A model generated the notes under the pieces. The model made no database searches and had not been told where the DNA came from. It was given only the letters and a program-made list of their open reading frames with translations. Below are positions 18,648 through 28,331 of a stretch of DNA of 64,000 nucleotides, piece by piece. Each line of letters opens with the position of its first letter. Within the stretch, counting starts at the first letter, position 1. This DNA comes from Paludibacteraceae bacterium (GTDB lineage Bacteria; Bacteroidota; Bacteroidia; Bacteroidales; Paludibacteraceae). Both the position numbers and the translations under genes were made by a program. The stretch spans positions 1 to 64,000 of the forward strand of contig JAILLP010000020.1 in assembly GCA_024693065.1 (NCBI GenBank). Direction: 5' to 3'.

Positions 18648-20099
18648 TTAACCCATCACCTCACGGACCACCTCATGGTCGTCGAAATGATGCTTCACGC
18701 CCTTGATATCCTGGTAATTCTCATGGCCCTTACCCGCCACCAGAATGACGTCGCCCGACTGAGCCAAAGCGCAAGCCGTCTTAATGGCCTGATAACGGTC
18801 TTCGATCGCGATCACCTTCCTCTTGGCGACAGGGTCCAAGCCCGCCAACATATCGTTGATGATATCCTGAGGCTCCTCGTTCCTCGGATTGTCCGAAGTG
18901 ATGATCACCTGCTCGCTTCCTCTCACAGCCTCCTGCGCCATGATCGGGCGTTTGCCCTTGTCACGGTTTCCGCCACAGCCTACCACCGTGATCAGCTTGC
19001 CCTCGCCGCAACGCACATCGTTAATCGTATTGATGACATTGGTAAGCGCGTCAGGCGTATGCGCATAATCGACGATGATCTTATAGCCGGAAGGGGCCGA
19101 TATGCATTCGAAACGGCCGGAGACAGGGTGCATAGCGCTCAAGTGCACCAAGGCGTCCTCCTCAGAGATGCCCAAGGCAACCGCCGCCCCGAAGACAGCC
19201 GTCAAGTTAGAGGCGTTGAACTTACCGACGAAGGAGACGAAGAGATCCTTGCCATTCATATTCAGGGACATACCCTCGAAGGAATCCTCCACGATCTTTG
19301 TCTTGAAGTCCGCTATCGTCCGCACGGAATAGGTGAGCTTCCTCGCCCTCGTGTTCTGGAGCATCACCGGACCGTTCTTGTCGTCCAGGTTCGTCAAAGC
19401 GAAAGCCTCGTCCGACAAGTCATCGAAGAAACGTTTCTTCGCCTTGAGGTAATTCTCCATCGTGAGGTGGTAGTCCAGATGGTCGCGCGTCAGGTTCGTG
19501 AAGATACCGCCGTCGAAATCCAAGCCAGCGATTCTACGCTGGTCCACGGAATGTGAGCTCACCTCCATGAAAGCATATTCACAGCCAGCCGCCACCATGC
19601 GGGCCAGCAGACCGTTCAGTTCCAATTGGTCAGGGGTCGTGTGCGTGGCAGGCACCGCCTCATCGTCCACATAGTTGCAGACCGTGGAGAGCAAACCCGC
19701 CTTATGACCCGCCCTGCGGAAGAGATGATAGAGCAGCGTGGCGATGGTCGTCTTACCGTTCGTACCCGTGACGCCCACCAGCTTCAGCGAAGCGGAAGGA
19801 TAGTCGAACCAAGCCGAAGCCATGCGTCCCAGCGCCTCGTTGGAGTCCGCCACACGGACGTAGACGACACCCGGGGCAAAGGACTCCGGCATCTTTTCGC
19901 AAACGATCGCCACAGCCCCTTTCTCGATGGCCGAGCCGATAAACGTATGTCCATCCACCTGCGTACCGCAAGTAGCCACGAACAAAGAACCCTTCTCCAC
20001 CTTACGGGAATCGAACTGGAGGGAAGAGACCTCGATGTCCGCATTCCCAACTGTCTCCAGCACGTCAACCGTAGCCAATATGTCGACTAATCCATTCAT
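18648..20099 (-). CDS. murE: UDP-MurNAc-tripeptide synthetase (diaminopimelate-adding)
   Basis: A 483-residue MurE. P-loop [15 protein letters not shown] at about 110; RDHLDYH and DYAHTPDAL further on. The substrate-selectivity motif reads DNPR within [10 protein letters not shown], which in this family indicates meso-diaminopimelate and not lysine as the added residue. It follows ftsI by 12 bp. No murF is seen between murE and mraY, so murF is elsewhere on the genome. Confidence 0.95.
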   Translation of the reverse strand: MNGLVDILATVDVLETVGNADIEVSSLQFDSRKVEKGSLFVATCGTQVDGHTFIGSAIEKGAVAIVCEKMPESFAPGVVYVRVADSNEALGRMASAWFDYPSASLKLVGVTGTNGKTTIATLLYHLFRRAGHKAGLLSTVCNYVDDEAVPATHTTPDQLELNGLLARMVAAGCEYAFMEVSSHSVDQRRIAGLDFDGGIFTNLTRDHLDYHLTMENYLKAKKRFFDDLSDEAFALTNLDDKNGPVMLQNTRARKLTYSVRTIADFKTKIVEDSFEGMSLNMNGKDLFVSFVGKFNASNLTAVFGAAVALGISEEDALVHLSAMHPVSGRFECISAPSGYKIIVDYAHTPDALTNVINTINDVRCGEGKLITVVGCGGNRDKGKRPIMAQEAVRGSEQVIITSDNPRNEEPQDIINDMLAGLDPVAKRKVIAIEDRYQAIKTACALAQSGDVILVAGKGHENYQDIKGVKHHFDDHEVVREVMG

Positions 20100-20111
20100 A
20101 CGCTATTCTAT

Positions 20112-22223
20112 TTATCTCAAAATCAATTTTATACTTTCTCCTTTATTGATGAAGCGGCCCTCCTCCAGGGATTGGCTCTTCACCACGCCCGTGCCTTCGG
20201 CATAGACCTTCAAGCCTCTGTTCTCTAGCAAGAAGATAGCATCCTTCAGTCCCATGTCGGTCACATCCGGCACGCGGTCCTTCGCATAGCCCGCTATCAC
20301 CTTATTCTCCCGGACACCATTCTCCGTCACATGAGTACGGACCCACTCGCCAGCGACCTTGCTCTTGTGGTAATTTACGTCCAGCTCCTCCATCACCATC
20401 TCCAACGACTTACGGTCGCCCGCCTTCGTGACAGGAGAGAGCAACCTCGTCGTATCCCCTTTCATCGTAGGGGCAGTCTGCATCAGCGGACTTTGCGCGT
20501 AGATATGCTCCGCGATGTCCTTGAAGGTGGCGCCGGAGAGGCTACCCGCACCCGTCGCGCCCTTCTTAGGATACCAAGCCACCACAATCATGCTGTACTT
20601 GGGAGCATCCGCAGGGAAGAACCCGCAGAAGGTCAGCTGCTGACGCTTGACCGATGAGTGATAGACCTGGTTGGCCGTACCCGTTTTCCCCGCGATCTTG
20701 AAGTACTTGGACTTCGCCGCGGTGGCTGTACCATGCTCCACCACGTCCACCATCATCTGCTTCACCTTGCCGAGGTTTCCCTCGCTGCATATCTTAGACT
20801 TCAGCACCTCCGAACCGTAGGACTTCACCACCCTACCATTCAGCGACTCCGCCTTGAGGAGGTGAGGACGCATCATCTTTCCCCCGTTCGCCAGAGCGTT
20901 GTAGAAGGTCAGGATCTGGATCGGCGGCATATCCGTCTCGTATCCATGGGCAATCCACGGCAAGGAAGTCTTGTACCATCCGTTAGGGCCCTTGTCCGAA
21001 GGGTGCTTGATGTGCGGAGGCTTAGCGCCTGGTATTTCCAAGCCAAGCGGCATGGAGAGACCCAAATCGTACAATGCCTCGATGTACTCCTCCGGGTTGT
21101 TCCTGAAAGCATTGTCTATCACCTTCGCCACCGCGATGTTCGACGACTGCTGAATCGCCTTGTTGAACGAAATCGTCCCGTTCGCGTGGGAGTCGTGCAT
21201 CGTCCTGCCGTAGAAAGGCCACGAGCCATTGCCCGTCTCAATGATGGTGGACGTATCCACCTTGCCCTTCTCCAAAGCGATAACCGCGCTCGCGATCTTG
21301 AACGTGGAGCCCGGTTCACACTTGAAATGACCGTTCGTGACGTAGTTCTCACCCTCCACATAAGAGCCGTCCGACCGTCTCTTCAGGTTCGACATCGCCT
21401 TGATTTCGCCCGTAGCCACCTCCATGACAGCCGCGCAACCGAACTCAGCTTCCGACATCGCCAGCCTATGGCGGAGGTCACTATCCACAATGTCCTGGAT
21501 GTTCACGTCGATGGTCGTCACGATGTCCAACCCATTCTGCGCATCCACATCGTTGATCTCACGGTAAGCGCCCGCCACCTTCACACGGGAGGCCAAGCCC
21601 GGACGCCCCTTCAACAACGAATCGCAGTACTTTTCGATACCGCTCTTGCCACCCTTGTCCAACTCGGCGTAGAGACCGCCGATTGTTCGGGAAGCCATAT
21701 CGCCATACGGCAATTTACGGTTCACACGCTTGTTGAAACCGTAACATTTCACCTTATTCAATAAAGGGAAGGTCTTCACCCGCTTCATCTCCACGTAGGA
21801 GAGGTTACGCTTCCCCACGCAATACCAACGGCTGCCCTTCTTGAAGCCCGTCATCAGGTGCTGTTTCATCTGCGCCGGCGACTTATCCGTGTAGATGGTG
21901 GAGAGATAGTAGGAAAGGCTATCCACATGCGCCAGGAACGAGTCGCGATGCAAGGCATCCGCCTGAAAATCCATGTGCAGGACATAGACAGGGATGGAGC
22001 TCGCCATCAGTTGACCGTCGCACGCCAAGATATTTCCACGCACCGGCAGCACCATCAGGCTATCCGCCGCGATCTTCCTCGAGCGCTTCTTCCACTCGTC
22101 ACCGTCCCTCACCATTGTGTTATAAAGGCTCACGCAGAAAGGCACCAAGAAAGAAACCATCAAGCCAAAAACAACGATGGTCCTCATCTTAATTTTTTTC
22201 TTCATGTCCTTTGTAATCGCCAT
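20112..22223 (-). CDS. ftsI: Septal transpeptidase FtsI (class B PBP) with PASTA domain
   Basis: A 703-residue class B penicillin-binding protein crosslinking septal peptidoglycan. One TM segment lies at about residues 16-34, followed by the pedestal domain and then the transpeptidase domain. The serine motif is STFK (306-309, Ser306 nucleophile), the second motif SSN (360-362) and the third KTG (513-515). A single PASTA domain forms the C-terminus (about 640-703), which proteobacterial FtsI lacks but Bacteroidetes and Gram-positive homologues often have. It works with FtsW and is placed right after ftsL. Confidence 0.95.
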   Translation of the reverse strand: MAITKDMKKKIKMRTIVVFGLMVSFLVPFCVSLYNTMVRDGDEWKKRSRKIAADSLMVLPVRGNILACDGQLMASSIPVYVLHMDFQADALHRDSFLAHVDSLSYYLSTIYTDKSPAQMKQHLMTGFKKGSRWYCVGKRNLSYVEMKRVKTFPLLNKVKCYGFNKRVNRKLPYGDMASRTIGGLYAELDKGGKSGIEKYCDSLLKGRPGLASRVKVAGAYREINDVDAQNGLDIVTTIDVNIQDIVDSDLRHRLAMSEAEFGCAAVMEVATGEIKAMSNLKRRSDGSYVEGENYVTNGHFKCEPGSTFKIASAVIALEKGKVDTSTIIETGNGSWPFYGRTMHDSHANGTISFNKAIQQSSNIAVAKVIDNAFRNNPEEYIEALYDLGLSMPLGLEIPGAKPPHIKHPSDKGPNGWYKTSLPWIAHGYETDMPPIQILTFYNALANGGKMMRPHLLKAESLNGRVVKSYGSEVLKSKICSEGNLGKVKQMMVDVVEHGTATAAKSKYFKIAGKTGTANQVYHSSVKRQQLTFCGFFPADAPKYSMIVVAWYPKKGATGAGSLSGATFKDIAEHIYAQSPLMQTAPTMKGDTTRLLSPVTKAGDRKSLEMVMEELDVNYHKSKVAGEWVRTHVTENGVRENKVIAGYAKDRVPDVTDMGLKDAIFLLENRGLKVYAEGTGVVKSQSLEEGRFINKGESIKLILR

Positions 22224-22231
22224 ACTCGAAG

Positions 22232-22591
22232 TTATTTAGAGATTCTAAAAGGCGGTTCAACGGAAGGGAGGAGGGTCGAATCACGCTCCGCCACCATGCG
22301 TTTGATCTGAGACTGCTTCCCCATTCCCTGCAATTCAGCGGAACGGGACAAATACTCCAAACGGACATCCTCCAACTGTTTCTGAAGCAGGTCGATCTGT
22401 TTCACCTGGTTCTCGCAACTGAAGCGTAGGCCGATGTGGCAGAAGAGGAAAACGACACACATGACAATCACGAACGCCTGACGCCTGATGAAATCCTTCT
22501 TGAAGATCCTACCCGTCATGACATCCGCGAAGGAGTCACCCGCCATGGAGGCGAAGCCCTTCAGATTGTCCAACTGCCGTTTGAATATCAT
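22232..22591 (-). CDS. ftsL: FtsL-like division protein
   Basis: A 119-residue bitopic protein with an N-terminal cytoplasmic part, one TM segment at about 38-56 and a periplasmic coiled-coil-like stretch (QVKQIDLLQKQLEDVRLEYL). Sequence conservation in FtsL is too low to identify it by motif. The topology and the position between rsmH and ftsI are the main evidence. It would recruit FtsW and FtsI to the divisome. Confidence 0.7.
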   Translation of the reverse strand: MIFKRQLDNLKGFASMAGDSFADVMTGRIFKKDFIRRQAFVIVMCVVFLFCHIGLRFSCENQVKQIDLLQKQLEDVRLEYLSRSAELQGMGKQSQIKRMVAERDSTLLPSVEPPFRISK

Positions 22592-22608
22592 AACACAACA
22601 ACTAAATA

Positions 22609-23523
22609 CTAGCCTAACAACTCCGCGACGCGCAGTTTCGCGCTGCGGGACCTCGGGTTCGCCTCAATCTCCGCCTCGTCCGGCACGATCGGTTTGTTGT
22701 TCACCAGCCGGAAAGGAGAGAGCCTATTACCGAAGAAATCCTGTTCCACATTACCTTCCATATTGCCCGCCCGCATGAAGTTCTTCACGAGGCGGTCCTC
22801 CAGGGAGTGGTAGGTCAGCACCACCAGTCTGCCACCCGGTTTGAGCGACGAGACCGTCTGCGACAGGAAGCGTTTCAGAGCATCCATCTCACCATTCACC
22901 TCGATGCGGATCGCTTGAAAGAGTTTCGCCATATCCTTTTTCTGGCGGTCCCTACCCACGAACGGGTCAGCCACCTCCAGCAGGTCAGCCACCTTCTCGA
23001 ACCGTTTTGCCGCCCTCGCCCGCACGATGGCCGCGGCCAAACGCTTAGCGGAAGAGAGTTCACCATAAAGGCGGAATATATCAGTCAGTTGCTCCTCCTC
23101 GTAGTTGTTCAGCACATCAGCCGCGGAGAGGCGAGCCTGTTGATTCATACGCATATCCAAGTCACCGTCGAAGCGGAAGGAGAAACCGCGCGAAGCATCG
23201 TCGAAATGGTGGAAGGAGACACCCAGGTCCGCCAGGATACCATCCACCTTCTCCGCCCCGTAGAACTTAAGGAAGTTCGAGAGGTGCTTGAAATTACCCC
23301 TCACGAAAGTGAAGCGGGGATCATCGAAAGCGTTTCGGGCAGCGTCCAGGTCCTGATCAAAAGAAAGGAGGCGGCCTTTCGGAGAGAGCCGGTTAAGAAT
23401 CTCTCGGGAATGTCCGCCACCGCCGAAGGTCACATCCACGTAAGTCCCGTCGGGACGGATGGATAGCCCCTCCATGCAGGGGAGCAACAACGCCGGTGTG
23501 TGATAAACGATTTCCTTTTCCAT
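22609..23523 (-). CDS. rsmH: 16S rRNA (cytosine1402-N4)-methyltransferase
   Basis: A 304-residue SAM-dependent methyltransferase (MraW). SAM-binding motif VDVTFGGGGHS near residue 30, then DLGVSFHHFDDASRGFSFR and VLTYHSLEDRLVK, as in the family. It methylates the ribosomal decoding centre. It shares one base with the end of mraZ and is the second gene of the operon. Confidence 0.95.
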   Translation of the reverse strand: MEKEIVYHTPALLLPCMEGLSIRPDGTYVDVTFGGGGHSREILNRLSPKGRLLSFDQDLDAARNAFDDPRFTFVRGNFKHLSNFLKFYGAEKVDGILADLGVSFHHFDDASRGFSFRFDGDLDMRMNQQARLSAADVLNNYEEEQLTDIFRLYGELSSAKRLAAAIVRARAAKRFEKVADLLEVADPFVGRDRQKKDMAKLFQAIRIEVNGEMDALKRFLSQTVSSLKPGGRLVVLTYHSLEDRLVKNFMRAGNMEGNVEQDFFGNRLSPFRLVNNKPIVPDEAEIEANPRSRSAKLRVAELLG

Positions 23524-23978
23524 CAGATTGACACGTTACCCATTTTAGACTGCAAAGCATCGGAGAAGTCGGCGTCGCCATAAAGGTCGGCCTCGAAGTT
23601 CGCCCTGTTCCAGATCTCGAAGTAGTTGCCCACGCCGACGAAAAGCACGTCGGTCGATGCTTGGATAGCATCGATATGCTTCTTCTGCAGGAGGATACGT
23701 CCGCTAGCGTCCAGCTCGACCATCTCCACGCCGGCGGTGAACTGGCGGTAGAGGCGGAGGTCATCCTTGTTCCACATGTTGATGTGGGAGACGAACTCCT
23801 CGTTGAGCTTGTTCCACTCGGAGGAAGGATAAAGCTTCACGCACTTCGTCACCGTATCCAGCCGCAGGAACAAAGCGCCATCCCCCTCTTTTTCAAGGGC
23901 ACGACGGTAGGCCGCCGGGACGAACACGCGTCCTTTGACGTCCAATTTCGCTTCTATGTTGCCTAAAAATTGCTGCAT
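23523..23978 (-). CDS. mraZ: Division/cell wall cluster regulator MraZ
   Basis: A 151-residue SpoVT/AbrB-type DNA-binding protein; in other bacteria MraZ represses its own cluster. The N-terminal DVKGRVFVPAAYR and the second DASGRILLQKKH are the paired MraZ box motifs. The frame is open to 24047, but a consensus promoter at 24034-24004 lies inside that extension, so the Met at 23978, just upstream of the FLGNIEAKLDVKGR start typical of the family, is the likely start. Confidence 0.9.
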   Translation of the reverse strand: MQQFLGNIEAKLDVKGRVFVPAAYRRALEKEGDGALFLRLDTVTKCVKLYPSSEWNKLNEEFVSHINMWNKDDLRLYRQFTAGVEMVELDASGRILLQKKHIDAIQASTDVLFVGVGNYFEIWNRANFEADLYGDADFSDALQSKMGNVSI

Positions 23979-24003
23979 ACGACAATCCAATGATTCACAA
24001 TTA

Positions 24004-24034
24004 CAAAGATAAAACATTTTCCTTTCCCCCACAA
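24004..24034 (-). promoter_or_regulatory. Promoter of the division/wall operon
   Basis: Minus-strand TTG (24034-24032), a 20-bp spacer, then TATCTTTG (24011-24004): a full match to the Bacteroidetes consensus. Transcription would start near 23997, about 20 nt before the chosen mraZ start. Confidence 0.75.
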
Positions 24035-24136
24035 TGCCCCACTTCACTTTTTTTACACTCTCTTTCCACTATTTTTCAACAATTTACAAACAACACTGAA
24101 ACCCCACAAAAAAGGGCGTTTTACGGAGGAAATCAT

Positions 24137-24144
24137 TATATTTG
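24137..24144 (+). promoter_or_regulatory. glsA promoter -7 box
   Basis: TATATTTG matches TAnnTTTG, 28 bp before the ATG at 24172. No clear -33 TTG. Its position makes the TTG codon at 24142 an unlikely start for the gene. Confidence 0.5.
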
Positions 24145-24171
24145 CACCACAAATTCAACAAATTAGATATC

Positions 24172-24999
24172 ATGGAGACTAAAAATTCATCAAAGGATAA
24201 GATAAATATTGACGAGATATTAGATAAAAAAATACCAAAAATCAAAAAAAGAATTCCGAGATTTCTCATCAACTGGCTCAAAAAGACCATCCACGAGGAT
24301 GAAATCAACTATATCTTCAGGACTTACGGACATTTATGGGGACATGATTTCGCGGAGACGGTGCTGCGCGACCATTTCCACATCCGGTTCAACATCGTCG
24401 GCGAGAAGAACATCCCGCAGGACTCGAAGGTGATCTTCGCCTCCAACCACCCCTTGGGCGGAGCGGACGGCATCGCGCTGATCCAGGTGCTCACCAACCA
24501 CTACAAAAAGTTGCAAGTACCTGTGAACGACTTCCTTATGTACGTCGACAACCTAAAAGAGTTCTTCATTCCGATCAGCAAAATAGGTGGCCAGGCCAGG
24601 AATACGGGCGAGCTCATCAACGAAGCGTGCGCATCGGACGCCGCCATCCTCTTCTTTCCTGCGGGACAATGTTCAAGAAGGCAGAAAGACGGGAAAATAA
24701 AAGATAACGAATGGAAAAAAACTTTCATAAAAAAGGCTGTACAATATCACCGAAATATTATACCTTTGTATTTCGAGGGTGAAAACTCAAAGTTCTTTTA
24801 CAACTTAGCCTACTACCGCTCCAAGCTGGGGATTAAAGCCAACATCGAGATGTTGTTCCTCTCCGACGAGCTTTTCAAACAGAAAGAGAAAACTTTCACC
24901 GTTAAGATAGGAGAACCCATCCCCTACGAGACATTCACGAAGGAGAAAACAGAGTCCGAATGGGCGGAATGGGTAAAGCAGAAGGCATACAGTTTATAA
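24172..24999 (+). CDS. glsA: Acyltransferase of glycine-lipid synthesis, GlsA type
   Basis: A 275-residue PlsC-like O-acyltransferase. The block-I motif appears as SNHPLGGADG (about 97-106, with H and D as the catalytic pair replaced here by the HPLGGAD variant). A FPAGQCSRR segment takes the place of block III. In Bacteroides, GlsA adds the second acyl chain to N-acyl-3-hydroxyacyl-glycine made by GlsB, giving membrane glycine lipids. The gene downstream is the matching GlsB-type gene, 38 bp away, which supports this role over general phosphatidate synthesis. Start at ATG 24172. Confidence 0.7.
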   Translation: METKNSSKDKINIDEILDKKIPKIKKRIPRFLINWLKKTIHEDEINYIFRTYGHLWGHDFAETVLRDHFHIRFNIVGEKNIPQDSKVIFASNHPLGGADGIALIQVLTNHYKKLQVPVNDFLMYVDNLKEFFIPISKIGGQARNTGELINEACASDAAILFFPAGQCSRRQKDGKIKDNEWKKTFIKKAVQYHRNIIPLYFEGENSKFFYNLAYYRSKLGIKANIEMLFLSDELFKQKEKTFTVKIGEPIPYETFTKEKTESEWAEWVKQKAYSL

Positions 25000-25037
25000 G
25001 GACGGGGAGTTCCCCAAACGACAAAAAAACACATTAA

Positions 25038-26012
25038 ATGGAAGACATCATCGAGCCGATAAACCCCGACTTGCTAGTCGAGGAGCTGACAAAAGACAAA
25101 CTGTTGCGCAAGACAAACAAATGCAACAACGAGATATATGTGGTCACACATCATGACTCCCCTAACGTCATGAGAGAAATCGGCCGCTTACGAGAGATCT
25201 CCTTCCGTACCGCAGGCGGGGGCGTAGGATTATCCTGCGACATCGATGAATACGACACCATGGAACGTCCTTACCACCAACTCATCGTGTGGAATCCGGA
25301 GGAGAAGGAAATCATCGGCGGATACCGCTACCTGCATGGCTCCGAGGCTTCGTTCTTCGAGGACGGCAGCCCTAAGCTCACCTCTTCCCACCTCTTCGCC
25401 TACTCGGAGAAGTTCATCAAGGAGTTCCTTCCCTACACCATAGAGCTCGGACGCTCATTCGTACGCCCGGAATACCAATCGTCACGCATGGGTGCGAAAA
25501 GCCTCTATGCGCTGGATAACCTTTGGGACGGATTGGGCGCACTGATGGTCTCCATCCCTCAATCCAAGTATTTCTTCGGGAAAGCGACCATCTACCCTTC
25601 CTTCAAGGAGGACGCAAGGTCGTTCATCATGTACTTCATGCATAAGTACTTCCCGGACAACGACAAACTGGTTTTCCCTAAGATTCCTGTGAAATTCGAC
25701 GACAACCTCAAGGAGATGGAGAAAATATTCTGCGGAGGAAACTACAAGGAGGACTATAGCATACTAAAGAAACAAATCAAACTATTAGGCCACAATATTC
25801 CACCGCTCATCAACGCCTACATGGCACTTTCCCCGACCATGCGCACCTTCGGTTCCTGCATCAACGACGAGTTCAACGATGTGCTGGAGACGGGTCTCAT
25901 GATCACCATCGAGGAGATCTTCGAGGAGAAACGCGTCCGCCACGTGCAGACCTACCTGGAGGAGAAGCTCAGCGAGGACAACATGGGGGTCGGATACGGA
26001 AAGATTTGCTAA
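25038..26012 (+). CDS. glsB: N-acyltransferase of glycine-lipid synthesis, GlsB type
   Basis: A 324-residue GNAT-fold protein of the OlsB/hemolysin-like acyltransferase family. The central block (IVWNPEEKEIIGGYRYL, then ELGRSFVRPEYQ) matches the acetyl/acyl-transferase core. In Bacteroides thetaiotaomicron the GlsB enzyme N-acylates glycine with a 3-hydroxy fatty acid. Pairing with the GlsA-type gene in one transcript supports the assignment. It is cytoplasmic and membrane-associated by inference. Confidence 0.75.
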   Translation: MEDIIEPINPDLLVEELTKDKLLRKTNKCNNEIYVVTHHDSPNVMREIGRLREISFRTAGGGVGLSCDIDEYDTMERPYHQLIVWNPEEKEIIGGYRYLHGSEASFFEDGSPKLTSSHLFAYSEKFIKEFLPYTIELGRSFVRPEYQSSRMGAKSLYALDNLWDGLGALMVSIPQSKYFFGKATIYPSFKEDARSFIMYFMHKYFPDNDKLVFPKIPVKFDDNLKEMEKIFCGGNYKEDYSILKKQIKLLGHNIPPLINAYMALSPTMRTFGSCINDEFNDVLETGLMITIEEIFEEKRVRHVQTYLEEKLSEDNMGVGYGKIC

Positions 26013-26034
26013 GTTAACTTACATAGACGATTTA

Positions 26035-26075
26035 AAAGGCACTCGTGACGCTCTCACAAGTGCCTTTCCCTTTTT
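26035..26075 (+). terminator. Terminator after glsAB
   Basis: AAAGGCACT (26035-26043) pairs with AGTGCCTTT (26059-26067), extended by GTGA/TCAC inside, and is followed by CCC-T5. Confidence 0.8.
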
Positions 26076-26103
26076 ACCACCCCACACGATAGTTGTAACA
26101 ACA

Positions 26104-26148
26104 TTGTTAGTAATAGGGTTGTTAGTAATAAAGTTATTAGTAACAGAG
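26104..26148. repeat. Three 15-bp tandem repeats
   Basis: TTGTTAGTAATAGGG, TTGTTAGTAATAAAG and TTATTAGTAACAGAG follow each other without gaps in the spacer between the convergent glsB and ybaK genes. There is a partial extra unit upstream. No gene is seen in 26076-26277. Confidence 0.6.
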
Positions 26149-26277
26149 GAGAGGAATTCCTAATGCATCACAAAAGAAGGACCTCATACAGATAGGATGT
26201 CCAAGAGGTTTCGTTCAACGACTCACTCTTCAAGCTATGGCTGAGCCGACAGCCTTGCCTATAATAGGGAGATAGGC

Positions 26278-26766
26278 TTACCCATTCACCACCAACTCCG
26301 CCACCGTCATGGCGCAGCAGCCGATAAGCTCTTTCGGGTCGATCTTGATCTGCAACCCGCGCACGCCCGCACTCACATAGATGAATTCATAATCGGGGGC
26401 GGTGGAATGGATATAGGTAGGATAATTTTTCTTCATGCCTAATGGGGAACATCCGCCACGGATATAGCCGGTCAGACCTAAGATCTCCTTCATCGGCACC
26501 AAGGCGCAGCTCTTGTTACCGGAGACCTTTGCGGCCAGTTTCAAATCCACCTCATCAGCACCCGGCACCACGCAGACAAAGATACCGTTGCGGTCGCCAC
26601 GAAGCACCAATGTTTTAAAAACCAATTCGATGGGCTCGTTTAGTTGCGCCGCCACATGGATAGCGCTCAGGTCAGACTCGTCCACCACATAAGGGACCAA
26701 TTCGTACTTGATCTTCTTGCTGTCAAGCAGTCTCGCCGCATTCGTTTTCTGTATTTTTTCCGCCAT
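26278..26766 (-). CDS. ybaK: Cys-tRNA(Pro)/aminoacyl-tRNA deacylase, YbaK/EbsC family
   Basis: A YbaK-family trans-editing protein that hydrolyses mischarged Cys-tRNA(Pro). The chosen start at 26766 (MAEKIQKTNAARLLDSKKI) matches family starts, leaves 162 residues and has CAGGAAA just upstream; the frame is open to 26799. The motif GYIRGGCSPLGMKK is the family's active-site region. It overlaps the end of the ABC ATPase gene by 44 bp, so it is co-transcribed. Cysteine-linked quality control fits the sulfur genes elsewhere in the window but is not evidence of a link. Confidence 0.85.
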   Translation of the reverse strand: MAEKIQKTNAARLLDSKKIKYELVPYVVDESDLSAIHVAAQLNEPIELVFKTLVLRGDRNGIFVCVVPGADEVDLKLAAKVSGNKSCALVPMKEILGLTGYIRGGCSPLGMKKNYPTYIHSTAPDYEFIYVSAGVRGLQIKIDPKELIGCCAMTVAELVVNG

Positions 26767-27679
26767 TTTCCTGCTGTTTTGTATAATTACGGAAGACATC
26801 CTCCATCGATTTCTCCTGAAGCTTCAACGTCAACAAAGAGGTCTTTTGCTCCACCGCATAACGGAACACCCTTTCCCGCACATCCGCAGCACACTGCAGA
26901 AGATAGGTGTTAACGCCCGACTCCGATACGGAAAGCACATCCGCCATCTTCCCCAAAGCCTCAACAGATTGAGGTGCGGAGAATTCAGCCAAGATAGCGA
27001 AGTGGTTATCATCCTGCACCGACACGACGGCACGTTCCTTATCATCCACCGCTATCCGTCCCTTGTTGATGATGATCACACGGTCGCAGATAGCGGAGAC
27101 CTCCTGCATGATATGGGTGGAGAGCATCACGGTTTTCTCCCGGCCCACCTCCTTGATCAAAGAACGGACTTCATCGATTTGGTTAGGGTCCAAGCCCGTC
27201 GTAGGCTCGTCGAGGATCAGCACCTCCGGGTCCGGAATCAACGCCTGGGCCAATCCCACACGTTGGCGATAACCCTTGGAGAGCATACCGATTTTTTTCT
27301 TGTATTCACGGGTCAGGCCTGTGCGTTCGATCATCTCGTCGACACGGGCATTCGCCCCCTTCCCCAGTTTGTAGAGTCCCGCCACAAACTGCAGGTACTC
27401 ACGCACATACATATCTGGGTAGATAGGGTTATGTTCCGGCAGATAACCGATCTTGCGGTGCGCCTCCAGCGTGTTCTTCGCCACATCGACTCCACAGACA
27501 TCCACGTGTCCGCTGTCCGCCTCCAAGTAACCCGTGATGATCTTCATGGTTGTGGACTTGCCGGCACCATTATTGCCGAGGAAACCGACGATCTCCCCGC
27601 TCTTGATGGAAAAGCTGATGTCATTCAGCACCAACTGCTTTCCATAGCTCTTGTATAGATGTTCTACCGTTATCGACAT
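26723..27679 (-). CDS. gldA: ABC transporter ATPase, GldA-like
   Basis: A 318-residue ABC ATPase: Walker A GNNGAGKST (about 36-44), signature MLSKGYRQRVGLAQAL, Walker B VLILDEPTTGLDP and a switch His in STHIMQEV. The C-terminal 90 residues resemble GldA, the ATPase of an ABC transporter first described for gliding motility and widespread in non-gliding Bacteroidales. Its permease partners (GldF/GldG) are not in the window. The substrate is unknown. Confidence 0.75.
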   Translation of the reverse strand: MSITVEHLYKSYGKQLVLNDISFSIKSGEIVGFLGNNGAGKSTTMKIITGYLEADSGHVDVCGVDVAKNTLEAHRKIGYLPEHNPIYPDMYVREYLQFVAGLYKLGKGANARVDEMIERTGLTREYKKKIGMLSKGYRQRVGLAQALIPDPEVLILDEPTTGLDPNQIDEVRSLIKEVGREKTVMLSTHIMQEVSAICDRVIIINKGRIAVDDKERAVVSVQDDNHFAILAEFSAPQSVEALGKMADVLSVSESGVNTYLLQCAADVRERVFRYAVEQKTSLLTLKLQEKSMEDVFRNYTKQQENGGKNTENECGETA

Positions 27680-27692
27680 GATGATTCACAAT

Positions 27693-28331
27693 TTATTTTC
27701 TACCAAAATCCGCGGGTATTTCTCCCCAGTCCCTCGTCTCCCACTTACGGATAGGATTCGTGTAACTGTTCTCACGCAACCATTTCTCGGCGCGGACAAT
27801 CAAATCGAAGATCCGCTCGTTCTTCTCCGTCTTCTCCAGCTTCGTCTTGCACTTCTTCTGCTTCACCCACGATATCGCATTGGCGCTATCCGAGTAGATA
27901 GGCAGCGAAAGGCTTTTCTGTTTCATCAAGGCCAGACCATGCACAATGGCAAGGAACTCGCCTATATTATTCGTGCCCTGCTCCAACGGTCCCATGTGGA
28001 AGACCTCCTCCCTAGAGCGGAGGTATACGCCGCGGTACTCCATCATGCCAGGGTTCCCGCTACACGCCGCATCCACGGCAAGCGATTCGAGGTCGGGTCC
28101 GCCCGTCTCCAAGTTACGGTAGTCGGGGAGCATATGCTTCACGTCGGCCCTGTGCGAGACATAATCCTCGTGACCATTCTGGAAAGCCTCCATAGCCTCC
28201 TCCTCCGTCTCGAACGACTTATATTTCGCCTTCGGGAAATTCTTTATCTGCGCCTCACAATCCGGCCAGGTGCGGAAGACACCGATCTCCTTCCCCTCCC
28301 AAACGACATAGAACTTCCTTTTCTGAGCCAT
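27693..28331 (-). CDS. rnhA: Ribonuclease H1 with viroplasmin domain
   Basis: A 212-residue protein with an N-terminal RNase H1 hybrid-binding (caulimovirus viroplasmin-like) domain at about 5-50 (KFYVVWEGKEIGVF, YKSFETEEEAMEAF), then a catalytic RNase H domain at about 80-205. Acidic catalytic residues are visible in VDAACSGN, NNIGEFLAI and IYSDSANAI. It removes RNA from RNA-DNA hybrids. It shares one base with the upstream peptidase gene. Confidence 0.88.
   Translation of the reverse strand: MAQKRKFYVVWEGKEIGVFRTWPDCEAQIKNFPKAKYKSFETEEEAMEAFQNGHEDYVSHRADVKHMLPDYRNLETGGPDLESLAVDAACSGNPGMMEYRGVYLRSREEVFHMGPLEQGTNNIGEFLAIVHGLALMKQKSLSLPIYSDSANAISWVKQKKCKTKLEKTEKNERIFDLIVRAEKWLRENSYTNPIRKWETRDWGEIPADFGRK

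Noticed and set aside
26104-26148. CRISPR-like array
   Set aside because: Only three contiguous 15-bp repeats without spacers; a simple tandem repeat.
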